Origin: a virus
Direction: 5' to 3' (one strand)
Length of the DNA: 28,050 nucleotides
IMG/VR virus record: IMGVR_UViG_3300028415_000021
Location: 1 to 28,050 of that record
A program made the translations under genes and the position numbers. The notes under the pieces were generated by a model. The model ran no database searches and was not told where the DNA came from. It saw nothing but the letters and a program-made list of their open reading frames with translations. Positions 6,045 to 13,520 of this stretch are shown one piece after another (position 1 is the first letter of the stretch; every line of letters starts with the position of its first letter).

Positions 6045-7714
6045 CGCTACCTGAGCTTCAGGACGTTGACCCGCTGATCGCCGCACCGCCGCACGGGCGG
6101 GAGATGGCGCTGGGGGCGTATGACGGTGCCAGCCGGACGTCGCGGGAGCTGATGACCTGGGCGCCGCCGATGCGCAGCGCCGACATGGACCTGCTCCCGG
6201 ACAAGCAGATCAGCGATGTGCGGGTGCGCGACACCTTGCGCAACGACGCCTATGTGCAGAACGCCTCGCGGATCAAGCAGGACAGTGTGGTCGGCGAGAT
6301 GTTCCTGCTCAACGCCAAGCCGAACATCAAGGTGCTGGGCCTCGACGAGACCTGGGCACAGGAATTCCAGGAAGAAGTGGAGGCCAAGTTCACGCTGTAC
6401 GCCGAGTCGATCCGCAACTTCCCCGACGCCCAGCGCCGCAACACCCTGACCGGGCTGGTGCGCCTGGCGATGGGGATTCACTCGATGGCCGGCGAAGTGC
6501 TGGCCAGTGTAGAGTGGATGCGCAGCGGCTACCGGCCGTTTTCCACCGCGCTGCAGATGATCGACCTCGACCGGCTCTCCAACCCCAACGGCGAGATGGA
6601 CACCAAGTTTCTGCGCGGCGGGGTCCAACGTGACCGCTTCGGCGCGCCGGTCGGCTATTGGATTCGCAACGGCCACCCCACCGATTGGCACAACGCCGAC
6701 GGCCATCAATGGCGGTATGTGCCGGCCACCCGCGGCCAGGTCGTCGGCAATCCCGGCTGGGATAGGCCGCAGGTGATCCACATCATCGACCAGTGGCGGC
6801 CCGATCAATCGCGCGGCATCTCGTCGATGGTCTCGGCGCTGAAAGAAATGCGCATGACCAAGAAGTTCCGCGACGTGGTGCTGCAGAGCGCCGTGCTCAA
6901 CGCCTCCTATGCGGCCAGCATCGAGTCCGACCTGCCCGCTGAGGTCGCCTTGCAGCAGGCCGGCGGCGGCGATCCCGATGCGCTGTCCAACTACGCCGGG
7001 ACCTATCTCGACCAGGTCGCCGAGTATGTCGGCGGTTCGCGCAACATCCACATGGACGGCGTGAAGATTCCGGTGTTCTATCCGGGCACCAAGATGAAGC
7101 TGCAGAACGCCGGTACGCCCGGCGGCATGGGCACCGACTTCGAGGGCTCGATGCTGCGTTACATCGCGGCGACCCTGGGGGTCAGCTACGAGCAGCTGTC
7201 CAAGGACTTCAGCAAGGCCAACTACTCGAACCTGCGCGCGGCGATGGCCGACACCGAGCGACGCATGAAGGTGCAGAAGCGCCAGGTGGCCGACCGGTTC
7301 GCCGCCGTCTTCTACCGGCTGTGGCTGGAGGAGGCGCTGAACAAGGGCGAGATCACCTCGATGCCGAGCAAGGCGCCCAACTGGTACGACGGGTTGAACC
7401 AGGAAGCCTACTCGGCGTGTGACTGGATCGGCGCCAGCATGGGCCAGATCGACGAGTTGAAAGAGACCCAGGCCGCCGTGCTGCGGGTCAACAACGGCCT
7501 GAGCACCCGCGAGATCGAGTTGTCGCGCCTCGGCCGCGACTGGCGTGAGGTCTACAGCCAGCTCTCCCGCGAGAAGACGCAGGAGGAGAAGCAGGGTCTG
7601 CTGTTCGGCGCCGACAAGAACAGCCAGAACATGATGAACGCCGCCGGAGGGGCGCCTTCCAATGAGGGCGCCAACCCGCGTAGTGAAGTGGATGGGGAGA
7701 ACACCGATGAATAA
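6041..7714 (+). CDS. Portal protein, lambda gpB family
   Basis: I place the start at TTG 6041, behind GGGAGGG at 6027-6033, giving 557 residues; the open frame runs further upstream inside gpW but without a better start. The N-terminal ELMTWAPPMRSADMDLLPDK and RDTLRNDAYVQNASRIKQDS segments, the central SVEWMRSGYRPFSTALQMID and the QWRPDQSRGISSM segment are hallmarks of the lambda-type portal family. The later LGVSYEQLSKDFSKANYSNL segment is the usual clip/stem signature. Twelve copies should form the ring through which DNA enters the head. The C-terminus is hydrophilic and low-complexity. The gene overlaps the protease start by eight bases. Confidence 0.93.
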   Translation: MTLPELQDVDPLIAAPPHGREMALGAYDGASRTSRELMTWAPPMRSADMDLLPDKQISDVRVRDTLRNDAYVQNASRIKQDSVVGEMFLLNAKPNIKVLGLDETWAQEFQEEVEAKFTLYAESIRNFPDAQRRNTLTGLVRLAMGIHSMAGEVLASVEWMRSGYRPFSTALQMIDLDRLSNPNGEMDTKFLRGGVQRDRFGAPVGYWIRNGHPTDWHNADGHQWRYVPATRGQVVGNPGWDRPQVIHIIDQWRPDQSRGISSMVSALKEMRMTKKFRDVVLQSAVLNASYAASIESDLPAEVALQQAGGGDPDALSNYAGTYLDQVAEYVGGSRNIHMDGVKIPVFYPGTKMKLQNAGTPGGMGTDFEGSMLRYIAATLGVSYEQLSKDFSKANYSNLRAAMADTERRMKVQKRQVADRFAAVFYRLWLEEALNKGEITSMPSKAPNWYDGLNQEAYSACDWIGASMGQIDELKETQAAVLRVNNGLSTREIELSRLGRDWREVYSQLSREKTQEEKQGLLFGADKNSQNMMNAAGGAPSNEGANPRSEVDGENTDE

Positions 7715-8996
7715 CGTACTGGCGGCACGTTTCGCCGACAGCCCGGTCATGGTGGCCCCGGGTCACGAGGGCTGGCTGGCGAACTGTCTGACCTCGTTGC
7801 AGGCCAGGATCGACACCTTGCAGCCCGAGCAGATGGCCGAGTTCGCCAGGTCGGGCGATGAAGACTGGTGGGGTCGTGAGGGCTCGTTTCGTGCGATGCT
7901 GCGGCCCTACAAGATCGAGGACCGGGTGCTGCAGGTGCCGGTCAAGGGCATGCTGCTCCACGGCTTCCCGTGCGCCATCCCCGGCATGGCCACCGGCTAC
8001 GAGTACATCGTGCGGGCCTTCGAGCGCGGCATGGCCGACGACGAGGTGGACGAGATCGCCATGCTGATCGACTCCGGGGGCGGCGAGGTCGCCGGCAACT
8101 TCGACGCCGTCGACAAGCTCTACCGGATGCGCGGCACCAAGCCGTTCACCGCGCTGGTCAACGAACACGCCTACTCGGCGGCCTTCTCCCTGGCCTCGGC
8201 CATGGACAAGATCGTGGTGCCACGCACCGGGGGCGTCGGTTCGGTCGGCGTCGTCACCTCGCATATCGACCAGTCCAAACGCCTCGAGGACGCCGGCATC
8301 AAGGTCACGTTTGTCCATGCCGGCGCACACAAGGTGGAAGGCAATCCTTACGAGCCGTTGAGCGAAGATGCGAAAAACCGCATGCAAGCACGCATCGACG
8401 GGCTCTACACTATCTTCGTCGCAACCGTGGCGAGAAACCTGGGGGTGAGTGACCAGGCGGTACGGGACACCGAAGCGCAGACGTATAGCGCCGAGGAAGC
8501 CGTCAGCCTGGGCTTCGCCCACTCGATTCTCGCCTTCGATGAAGCCCTGGCCGCCCTCGGCGGTCGTCCCGCAGCAACAGGAGTTACGACCATGAGCCAC
8601 GAGCAGACCCCCGGAGAAGGTGCCAGCACCTTCCTCCAGGCAGACCTCGATGCCGCTCTCGCCGAGGGCAAGACCGCAGGTGCCCAGGCAGAGCGCGAGC
8701 GTATCAAAGGCATTATGTCCAGCGACGCCGCGAAAGATCGCGCTGACCTGGCTTTCCACCTTTCGATGAATACCGACCTGACGGTTGAATCCGCCGGTTC
8801 GATTCTCGAAGCGTCCCCAGTCGCCGCCCAGCCGCCCACCAGCAAGGGCCCTGAAGGCTCTCACTTCGAGAAACTGATGGCGAACGGCAATCCCGAGGTC
8901 ACGGGTGAGTCGGATGAGGACGGCGCAGAGGCCGCCACCTCAGACACCATCATGGCCGACTACCGTCGTGCCACCGGCCAGGCCGCCAAGCACTAA
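7707..8996 (+). CDS. Head maturation protease, S49/gpC-like, with C-terminal scaffold
   Basis: A 429-residue protein starting at ATG 7707, chosen because GGGGAGA (7694-7700) is well spaced; an ATG at 7662 lies inside the portal gene. Residues 60-260 are a SppA/ClpP-like S49 domain: AMLIDSGGGEVAGNFDAVDK, then NEHAYSAAFSLASAMDK with the likely nucleophile S157, then GGVGSVGVV and GAHKVEGNPYEPL with the likely general base K209. The 52-residue gap fits the Ser-Lys dyad of lambda gpC-type proteases. From about residue 290 the sequence becomes charged and coiled (QADLDAALAEGKTAGAQAER), the usual scaffold domain. The enzyme should cleave itself and the scaffold once the prohead is built. Confidence 0.93.
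   Translation: MNNVLAARFADSPVMVAPGHEGWLANCLTSLQARIDTLQPEQMAEFARSGDEDWWGREGSFRAMLRPYKIEDRVLQVPVKGMLLHGFPCAIPGMATGYEYIVRAFERGMADDEVDEIAMLIDSGGGEVAGNFDAVDKLYRMRGTKPFTALVNEHAYSAAFSLASAMDKIVVPRTGGVGSVGVVTSHIDQSKRLEDAGIKVTFVHAGAHKVEGNPYEPLSEDAKNRMQARIDGLYTIFVATVARNLGVSDQAVRDTEAQTYSAEEAVSLGFAHSILAFDEALAALGGRPAATGVTTMSHEQTPGEGASTFLQADLDAALAEGKTAGAQAERERIKGIMSSDAAKDRADLAFHLSMNTDLTVESAGSILEASPVAAQPPTSKGPEGSHFEKLMANGNPEVTGESDEDGAEAATSDTIMADYRRATGQAAKH
8592..8996 (+). CDS. Nested scaffold protein (Nu3-like), internal start in the protease gene
   Basis: ATG 8592 is in frame with the protease gene and stands eight bases behind an AGGAG site (8579-8583), so a 134-residue protein equal to the protease C-terminus can be made separately. 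It begins MSHEQTPGEGASTFLQADLD and contains one long predicted helix (QAERERIKGIMSSDAAKDRA), as scaffolds do. Lambda makes its scaffold Nu3 from the same kind of internal start inside gene C. The residues just before the ATG (RPAATGVTT) look like a linker between protease and scaffold. Shared stop at 8994-8996. Production of the short form is inferred. Confidence 0.7.
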   Translation: MSHEQTPGEGASTFLQADLDAALAEGKTAGAQAERERIKGIMSSDAAKDRADLAFHLSMNTDLTVESAGSILEASPVAAQPPTSKGPEGSHFEKLMANGNPEVTGESDEDGAEAATSDTIMADYRRATGQAAKH

Positions 8997-9010
8997 TTTA
9001 GGAGCTGATC

Positions 9011-9439
9011 ATGCCCACTATTGATTACCAGAACCTCGGCCTGGCAGACGTGCAGACCGACAGTTTCACGCAGACGGAGCTGTTCTTCGGTGATACCCCC
9101 GCGGTCGTCACCGAGGACGCCATCCTCCCCTCCGCCATCGCCGCCGATGGGCTTGCCGCCTGGACTCCGGTCTTCGTCGATCCGGCAACGCGGGTCATCT
9201 CGCTTGCCGACAATGACGCGGGTGGCACCGGCGTAAACGCCAACGCCGTGACCGTGGTTGGCGTCGATGCGGGTCAGTCCGTTTGGATCGATGCTTTCCT
9301 GTCGGTGTATACCGCGGGCCACTTCAACATGAACGCGCTGAACTGGCCCGCCGAGTACACCACCGACGCGCATAAGCGCGGGGCCTTTGCCGTTGCGACG
9401 GCGAACCAGATTCGCGTCAGCGTGCCCTACTACAGCTAA
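9011..9439 (+). CDS. Head decoration/stabilising protein, gpD-like
   Basis: A 142-residue protein with start ATG 9011 and TTAGGAG at 8998-9004. Features of the lambda gpD family are a mobile N-terminal strand, a mostly beta core with ATRVISLADNDAGGTGVNAN and AVTVVGVDAGQ, and a late FLSVYTAGHFNMNALNWPAE segment. This protein forms trimers that lock the expanded capsid from outside. It is somewhat longer than lambda gpD (110 residues). It sits between the protease/scaffold gene and the major capsid gene, as in lambda, with a 14-base gap on one side and 17 on the other, so it is part of one transcript with them. Confidence 0.88.
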   Translation: MPTIDYQNLGLADVQTDSFTQTELFFGDTPAVVTEDAILPSAIAADGLAAWTPVFVDPATRVISLADNDAGGTGVNANAVTVVGVDAGQSVWIDAFLSVYTAGHFNMNALNWPAEYTTDAHKRGAFAVATANQIRVSVPYYS

Positions 9440-9456
9440 GTCCAGGAGGACATGAG

Positions 9457-10506
9457 ATGGCTATCCAAGTACAGATGTATGACACGGCCACCCTGCTGGG
9501 CCTGTTTCGGGAGATGGAGCCGGCGAGCACCTACTTCCGCGACCTGACCAGCAACTCGGTCGTGACCTTCGAAGACGAGTACATCGACTTCGAGAAGGTC
9601 AGCGAGAGCCGCAAGATCGCTCCGCTGATCGTGCCGACGGCCCAGGGCCGCCCGATTTACTCCGAGGCGAGCACGGTGACCCGCTTCAAGCCGGCCTACC
9701 TCAAGCCCAAGGACCCGGTCAGCCCCGGGCGGGTGATCAAGCGTCGCCCCGGTGAGAGCCTGTTTTCGCCGAACACCCTGTCCCCGATTCAGCGTTACAA
9801 CGCGATCATCGGCGACATCATGCGCGCCCACCGCGAGGCCATCGAGCGTCGCGAGGAGTGGATGGTGGCCCGCGCGGTGATCGACGGCCAGGTGACCCTG
9901 AGCGGCCCGGACTACCCGACGCGGGTGGTGGACTATCAGCGTGACGCGAACCACACCGTCACCCTGTCCGGCACCTTCTGGGATAACGCCACGACGTACC
10001 CGATCATGGATGACATTCAGACCTGGATCGACAGGGTACGGCGCGCCGACTTCGGCGGCCCGGTGAACCGCCTGACGGTGGGTGACGAGGTGCTCGGCGT
10101 GATGCTCAAGAACGAGGGCGTGCTGGCTCAGCTCGACACCCAGCGTCGTGGCACCAACGCCGACCTGAACACCGGTCTGCGCAGCGGTGACTACGTCGAG
10201 TACATCGGCCGCTTGGGTCCGAACCTCGAACTCTGGGTCAACAGCGACTTCTACGAGACCCCGGCCGGGGCCGTCGAGAAGTTCCTTGACCCCAAGGAGA
10301 TCGTGCTGACCGGGCCGAACATCAACGTGGTGCGTGCCTTCGGTGCCATCCTCGATGACAAGGCGGGATTCAACGCCATGCCGGCGTTCCCGAAGATGTG
10401 GTCGAGCGATGACCCGAGCGTGACCTACGTCATGACGCAGTCGGCACCGCTGCCGGTTGTCGTGAACCCCAATAACTCGCTGAAGGCCAATGTCCTCGCG
10501 GGCTAA
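9457..10506 (+). CDS. Major capsid protein, gpE family (HK97 fold)
   Basis: A 349-residue protein starting at ATG 9457 with CAGGAGG (9442-9448). Length is close to the 341 of lambda gpE. The order of segments is that of the gpE family: MYDTATLLGLFREMEPASTY at the start, a DEYIDFEKV strand, IAPLIVPTAQGRPI, KPAYLKPKDPVSPGRVIKRR in the E-loop region, RREEWMVARAVIDGQVTLSG, and a C-terminal FPKMWSSDDPSVTYVMTQSA. The last segment is the usual P-domain/axis strand. No maturation cleavage site is evident at the N-terminus. It is followed by a strong hairpin at 10520-10539, as often found after abundantly expressed capsid genes. Confidence 0.95.
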   Translation: MAIQVQMYDTATLLGLFREMEPASTYFRDLTSNSVVTFEDEYIDFEKVSESRKIAPLIVPTAQGRPIYSEASTVTRFKPAYLKPKDPVSPGRVIKRRPGESLFSPNTLSPIQRYNAIIGDIMRAHREAIERREEWMVARAVIDGQVTLSGPDYPTRVVDYQRDANHTVTLSGTFWDNATTYPIMDDIQTWIDRVRRADFGGPVNRLTVGDEVLGVMLKNEGVLAQLDTQRRGTNADLNTGLRSGDYVEYIGRLGPNLELWVNSDFYETPAGAVEKFLDPKEIVLTGPNINVVRAFGAILDDKAGFNAMPAFPKMWSSDDPSVTYVMTQSAPLPVVVNPNNSLKANVLAG

Positions 10507-10519
10507 CAGCCGATAGGAA

Positions 10520-10539
10520 GGGCGGCCTCCGGGCCGCCC
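10520..10539 (+). terminator. Hairpin after the major capsid gene
   Basis: GGGCGGCC (10520-10527) pairs perfectly with GGCCGCCC (10532-10539) around a TCCG loop. There is no T tract, so it is more likely a partial terminator or an mRNA 3'-end stabiliser than a full stop. It would set the capsid mRNA level above that of the downstream neck genes. Confidence 0.5.
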
Positions 10540-10561
10540 GACCTTCACTGGGAGATACCCC

Positions 10562-10918
10562 ATGCAACTGATCGCTATCCATTCTATTCAGCGTCGCGGC
10601 GAGAACGACACACTCGTCGCGATTGCGCCCAAGACGGTGTTCGACGCCTCGGGCGACGAGGCCGCGTTCCTGATCGCCGCGGGGGCCGCGCGTCAGGTCA
10701 CCGGCAAGGCGGCTGCCACGCCGACCGCGCCTGCCACGGAGCCCGACGACACGACCCGGGCCACGCCGACCGCGCCTGACGAGCTTGCCGGCATGACCAA
10801 GGCCGACCTGATCAGGTTCGCTGCCGATAACGGCGTCGAGATCGACGAGAAGGCGTCTAAGGCGGACATCCTCGAGACCCTGCGCGCGGACCTCGCGGCC
10901 GGCGACGAGTTGGTGTGA
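10562..10918 (+). CDS. FI-like accessory head protein with C-terminal HeH/SAP-type motif
   Basis: This 118-residue protein starts at ATG 10562 behind GGGAG (10550-10554). Residues 1-50 read as a compact beta domain ending in FLIAAGAARQV, typical of small proteins following the capsid gene. Residues about 51-78 are a low-complexity Ala-Thr-Pro linker containing ATPTAPATEPDD and ATPTAPDE, encoded by a 19-bp direct repeat (10715-10733, 10760-10778). Residues 80-112 (GMTKADLIRFAADNGVEIDE, then KASKADILETLRA) match the helix-extension-helix/Rho-N-like motif used to bind nucleic acid. Lambda FI occupies this position and helps terminase-prohead interaction. Similarity to FI is by place and architecture, not by sequence identity. 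Confidence 0.65.
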   Translation: MQLIAIHSIQRRGENDTLVAIAPKTVFDASGDEAAFLIAAGAARQVTGKAAATPTAPATEPDDTTRATPTAPDELAGMTKADLIRFAADNGVEIDEKASKADILETLRADLAAGDELV

Positions 10919-10922
10919 GCCG

Positions 10923-11312
10923 GTGAGCTTTCGCGACGCCAAGCGCAGGATTCGTCGGCAGCTTCATGCCCATGCCGCCGAGCCTGTCTGGTACCTGGCC
11001 GCCGCCGGTAGTGATCCGGTAGCGGCCACGGTGCGTCTGCATCTCAACATGAGTGAATTGGGAGAGCTGCTGCGTGGGGGCTTCGCCGACCGGGCGGAGC
11101 TTACGCCACGCATCATCTTTCTGCGCAGCCAGGTCGTCCCGGTGCGTGACGCCATCGTGGTGACGCGCGACCTGGGCGCCTATTACGTCGACCATGACCA
11201 TGCGCCGGACGACATCACGGTGACCGCTGAGGTGGTCAAGATGACGCCCAGCCAGATCACCGAGCAGGGCCTGGACCCCAACGCCGATTGGCTGGGGCTG
11301 CCGGCACCGTGA
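10923..11312 (+). CDS. Head-tail connector, FII-like
   Basis: A 129-residue protein with GTG start at 10923, five bases after the previous stop; the ribosome binding site is weak, so coupling to the upstream gene is likely. It is mostly beta: EPVWYLAAAGSDPVAATVRL, then LTPRIIFLRSQVVPVRDAIV and DLGAYYVDHDHAPDDITVTA. A small hinge of basic helix (FRDAKRRIRRQLHAHA) starts it. Position after the FI-like gene and before minor tail protein Z corresponds to lambda FII, which forms the ring that receives the tail. Sequence alone does not prove the family. The final WLGLPAP is a short flexible end. Confidence 0.6.
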   Translation: MSFRDAKRRIRRQLHAHAAEPVWYLAAAGSDPVAATVRLHLNMSELGELLRGGFADRAELTPRIIFLRSQVVPVRDAIVVTRDLGAYYVDHDHAPDDITVTAEVVKMTPSQITEQGLDPNADWLGLPAP

Positions 11313-11359
11313 TGTCGTCCGGTATTCGAGCCGACCGTATTTGAGGAGGACGTCTTCGC

Positions 11360-11479
11360 ATGAGTCTCAACTTGACCACCCGCGCGGGCAAGGGGTCACC
11401 GCTCACGGCCGCAGAGTACGACGGCAACCTGGCCGCGCTGGAAGCCGCCGCGCTGGAAGCCGCCGCGCTGGCCGCATGA
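11360..11479 (+). CDS. 39-residue small phage protein with tandem Ala-rich repeat
   Basis: ATG 11360 stands behind an excellent GAGGAGGA site (11343-11350). The start (SLNLTTRAGKGSPLTAAEYD) has the pattern LTTRA-KG-PLT-AE-D-N seen at the N-terminus of phage fibre or tail proteins, which would normally go on for much longer. Here the frame then enters three copies of AALEA (15-bp repeat GCGCTGGAAGCCGCC at 11437 onward) and stops at 11477-11479. The 120 bases that follow contain another frame ending GLGIRLFTLDKE and TGA at 11595-11597, which looks coding but has no start. The locus may be a frameshifted remnant of a longer gene or a genuine micro-protein. Confidence 0.5.
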   Translation: MSLNLTTRAGKGSPLTAAEYDGNLAALEAAALEAAALAA

Positions 11480-11600
11480 CGAACCGCCAGCCCGGCGTGC
11501 TGCTGATCGTGGGGCCGGGGATCATCGTTTCCTGCGTCGGTTTCATACCGCGGCAGACGGCCTTGGCATCCGGCTGTTTACCCTCGACAAGGAGTGAGCC

Positions 11601-12188
11601 ATGAACGACGCCTATGTGGTGGCAGTGGATGGCCTGGACAGCCTCGATGACATCGCGGACCTGGCGCCGCAGATCGCGCGCAAGGCCCAGCAGGCGATCA
11701 ACACCACCACCCGGCGTCGGCGCACCAGCGCGGCGCGTGAGATGCAGCAGCAGGTCGCCTTCCCGGCACGCTATCTCTCGGGCAGCAGCGGCCGGTTGAA
11801 GATCGACAAGATGGCCAGCCCGCGCAGCCTGGAGGCACGGATTACCGGCCGCGACCGGCCGACCTCGCTGGCTCGCTTCGCTGCCAGCCGCAACCCGGCG
11901 GCCTCGCGCAAGGCCGGCGGCGTGAAGGTGACCGTGGCGCCGGGTGAGACCCAGTTCATGGAAGGCGCCTTCATCATGAAACTCAAGGGCGGCAACCTGG
12001 GGCTGGCGATTCGCCTCAAGGCCGGCGAGAGCGTGCGCAACAAGAAGCAGATGACCCGCGTCGGCAAGGGGCTCTACTTGCTCTATGGGCCCAGCGTGAA
12101 CCAGGTCTTCCGCGGGGTCGCTGAAGACGGTGTCCGTGACACCGCCGGTTTCCTGGCGCAAGAGTTCTTCCGACTGATGGAGCTGTGA
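11601..12188 (+). CDS. Minor tail protein, lambda gpZ-like
   Basis: This 195-residue protein starts at ATG 11601 after AAGGAGTGAG (11589-11598). The segments ARKAQQAINTTTRRRRTSAA (basic helix), QQQVAFPARYLSGSSGRLKI and the late LLYGPSVNQVFRGVAEDGV are characteristic of the minor tail protein Z family. In lambda, gpZ is needed for correct tail positioning relative to the DNA end and for joining to the head. The protein is rich in arginine in its first third and should bind nucleic acid or a negatively charged partner. The gene overlaps the gpU-like gene upstream region, with a stop at 12186-12188. Confidence 0.85.
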   Translation: MNDAYVVAVDGLDSLDDIADLAPQIARKAQQAINTTTRRRRTSAAREMQQQVAFPARYLSGSSGRLKIDKMASPRSLEARITGRDRPTSLARFAASRNPAASRKAGGVKVTVAPGETQFMEGAFIMKLKGGNLGLAIRLKAGESVRNKKQMTRVGKGLYLLYGPSVNQVFRGVAEDGVRDTAGFLAQEFFRLMEL

Positions 12189-12190
12189 CG

Positions 12191-12682
12191 ATGGCCGACC
12201 CGACCCGACTGCGCGTACTCAAGGCACTGACCGGTGTGCTGGAGACCATCACCCCGGCCAACGGCTACGCCCATGACCTGACCGGCAAGGTCTTTCGTGG
12301 GCGCGACATCTTCGGCTACACCGACCCGCTGCCGATGATCGCGATCCTCGAGCAGATCGAGGAGCAGGAACAGCAGCCGTCCCCGCAGACCAGCGCCAAG
12401 GCGCACGGTCCCTGGACGCTGCAGATTCAAGGGTTTGTCGCCGATGATCGCGACAACCCGACCGACCCGGCGCACCACCTCCTCGGCGAGGTGAAGAAGC
12501 GCCTGATCGAAGAAAGAATCCGTGACCGGCAGCGTGACATCCTCGGGATGGGCGATGTGGTGACGGAACTCCGGCTCAGCCAGGGCGTTGTCCGACCCGC
12601 TGACGAGATCAGCGACAAGGCATACTTCTGGATGAGAATCACCCTGGGCATTGTGGAAAACCTCAATGAGCCTTACGCTTGA
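12191..12682 (+). CDS. Tail terminator, gpU-like minor tail protein
   Basis: A 163-residue protein. ATG 12191 is preferred over GTG 12185 because GGAG (12179-12182) is eight bases from the ATG and only two from the GTG. The order LRVLKALTGVLETI, then FRGRDIFGYTDPLPMIAILE, and a later DNPTDPAHHLLGEVKKRLIE matches the tail-terminator/gpU class: an N-terminal helix, a central beta sheet and a conserved D-P-A-H helix near the end. It should cap the growing tail tube at tape-measure length and dock to the connector. The sequence after its stop contains palindrome copy 4. Confidence 0.8.
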   Translation: MADPTRLRVLKALTGVLETITPANGYAHDLTGKVFRGRDIFGYTDPLPMIAILEQIEEQEQQPSPQTSAKAHGPWTLQIQGFVADDRDNPTDPAHHLLGEVKKRLIEERIRDRQRDILGMGDVVTELRLSQGVVRPADEISDKAYFWMRITLGIVENLNEPYA

Positions 12683-12689
12683 CCCGGGT

Positions 12690-12706
12690 TTCAACATATA
12701 GTTGCC
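12690..12706 (+). promoter_or_regulatory. Palindrome copy 4 (TTCAAC-ATATA-GTTGCC) before the tail tube gene
   Basis: The left arm is perfect and the right arm keeps GTTG. The centre holds TATAGT (12697-12702), a good -10 box, but the sequence 17 bases upstream (TACGCT) is a poor -35. TTGACC at 12679-12684 is too close. An activator or an alternative sigma contact may be needed. The gap between the palindrome end and the following ATG is 25 bases, the same as for copy 3. Confidence 0.5.
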
Positions 12707-12731
12707 ATATCCACAGAAAGAGGTGAACGGC

Positions 12732-13505
12732 ATGAGCAATAACTACACGCTGGGCCGGGGTGAAATCCACTTCGGTCAGTACCGCACCGGGACCCAAGTG
12801 CCGCGCGGCGAGCGGTATCTGGGTAACTCTCCTGAGCTGGGCTTCAGTGCCGAGCAGGAGAACCTCGACCACTACAACTCGGATCGCGGTGTTCGCATCA
12901 AGGACGAGTCGGTCATCCTGCAGCTGGACTACAACGGCAGCTTCATCACCGACAACATCTCGCCGCAGAACCTGGCGATGTTCTTCCTCGGTACGCAGAC
13001 GCTGGAGAGCACCGCGGGCTCCACCGCGGACACCGAGTCGTTCGTCGACGTCGAGCTGGGCACCTCGTATCAGCTGGGCACCAGTACCACCCAGCCTTCC
13101 GGCGTGCGTGATGTCGAGAACGTGGCATTGACGGTCGGGGCGACCCCGCTGGTCATCGACGTGGACTACACCATCGACATGGCGCTGGGTCGCTTCACGC
13201 TGCTCGACACCGCGACGGTCGTGGCGGACACCGACACCGTCGACGTGACCTACGACGTCAAGGCCAGCACTCGCCAGCGGATCATCTCGAAGTCCGACAC
13301 CATCGAAGGCTCGCTGCGCTTCCTGGCCTACAACCCGGCCGGTGACGACATCGACTACTTCATGCCGTGGGTCAAGATCACCCCCTCCGGTGACTTCCAG
13401 CTCAAGAGCGATGAGTGGCAGCAGTTGCCGTTTGACCTCGAGGTCCTCAAGAAGGGCACGCTGGAGTCGATTTACATGGATGGTCGGGCTTACGTTCCTG
13501 CATAA
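12732..13505 (+). CDS. Tail tube protein
   Basis: A 257-residue protein starting at ATG 12732, with AGAGGTG at 12719-12725; an upstream in-frame ATG-like start at 12702 lies inside the palindrome and is rejected. The first part (YTLGRGEIHFGQYRTGTQVP, then ERYLGNSPELGFSAEQEN) and the later ISKSDTIEGSLRFLAYNPAG segment fit the tail tube fold: two antiparallel sheets with a long N-terminal arm. Between residues about 110-190 is an Ala/Thr/Asp-rich insert (TVGATPLVIDVDYTIDMALG) that resembles a small beta domain as in decorated tubes. Similar in length to lambda gpV (246). It has its own putative promoter, consistent with the high copy number of tube protein. Confidence 0.85.
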   Translation: MSNNYTLGRGEIHFGQYRTGTQVPRGERYLGNSPELGFSAEQENLDHYNSDRGVRIKDESVILQLDYNGSFITDNISPQNLAMFFLGTQTLESTAGSTADTESFVDVELGTSYQLGTSTTQPSGVRDVENVALTVGATPLVIDVDYTIDMALGRFTLLDTATVVADTDTVDVTYDVKASTRQRIISKSDTIEGSLRFLAYNPAGDDIDYFMPWVKITPSGDFQLKSDEWQQLPFDLEVLKKGTLESIYMDGRAYVPA

Positions 13506-13520
13506 ATGAGGTGATCCCCG

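Noticed and set aside
11476-11604. 42-residue ORF coupled by ATGA to the 39-residue ORF
   Set aside because: It is mildly hydrophobic, but the competing frame ending GLGIRLFTLDKE looks more protein-like, and the end runs through the ribosome binding site of the gpZ-like gene. Left undecided and not annotated as a gene.
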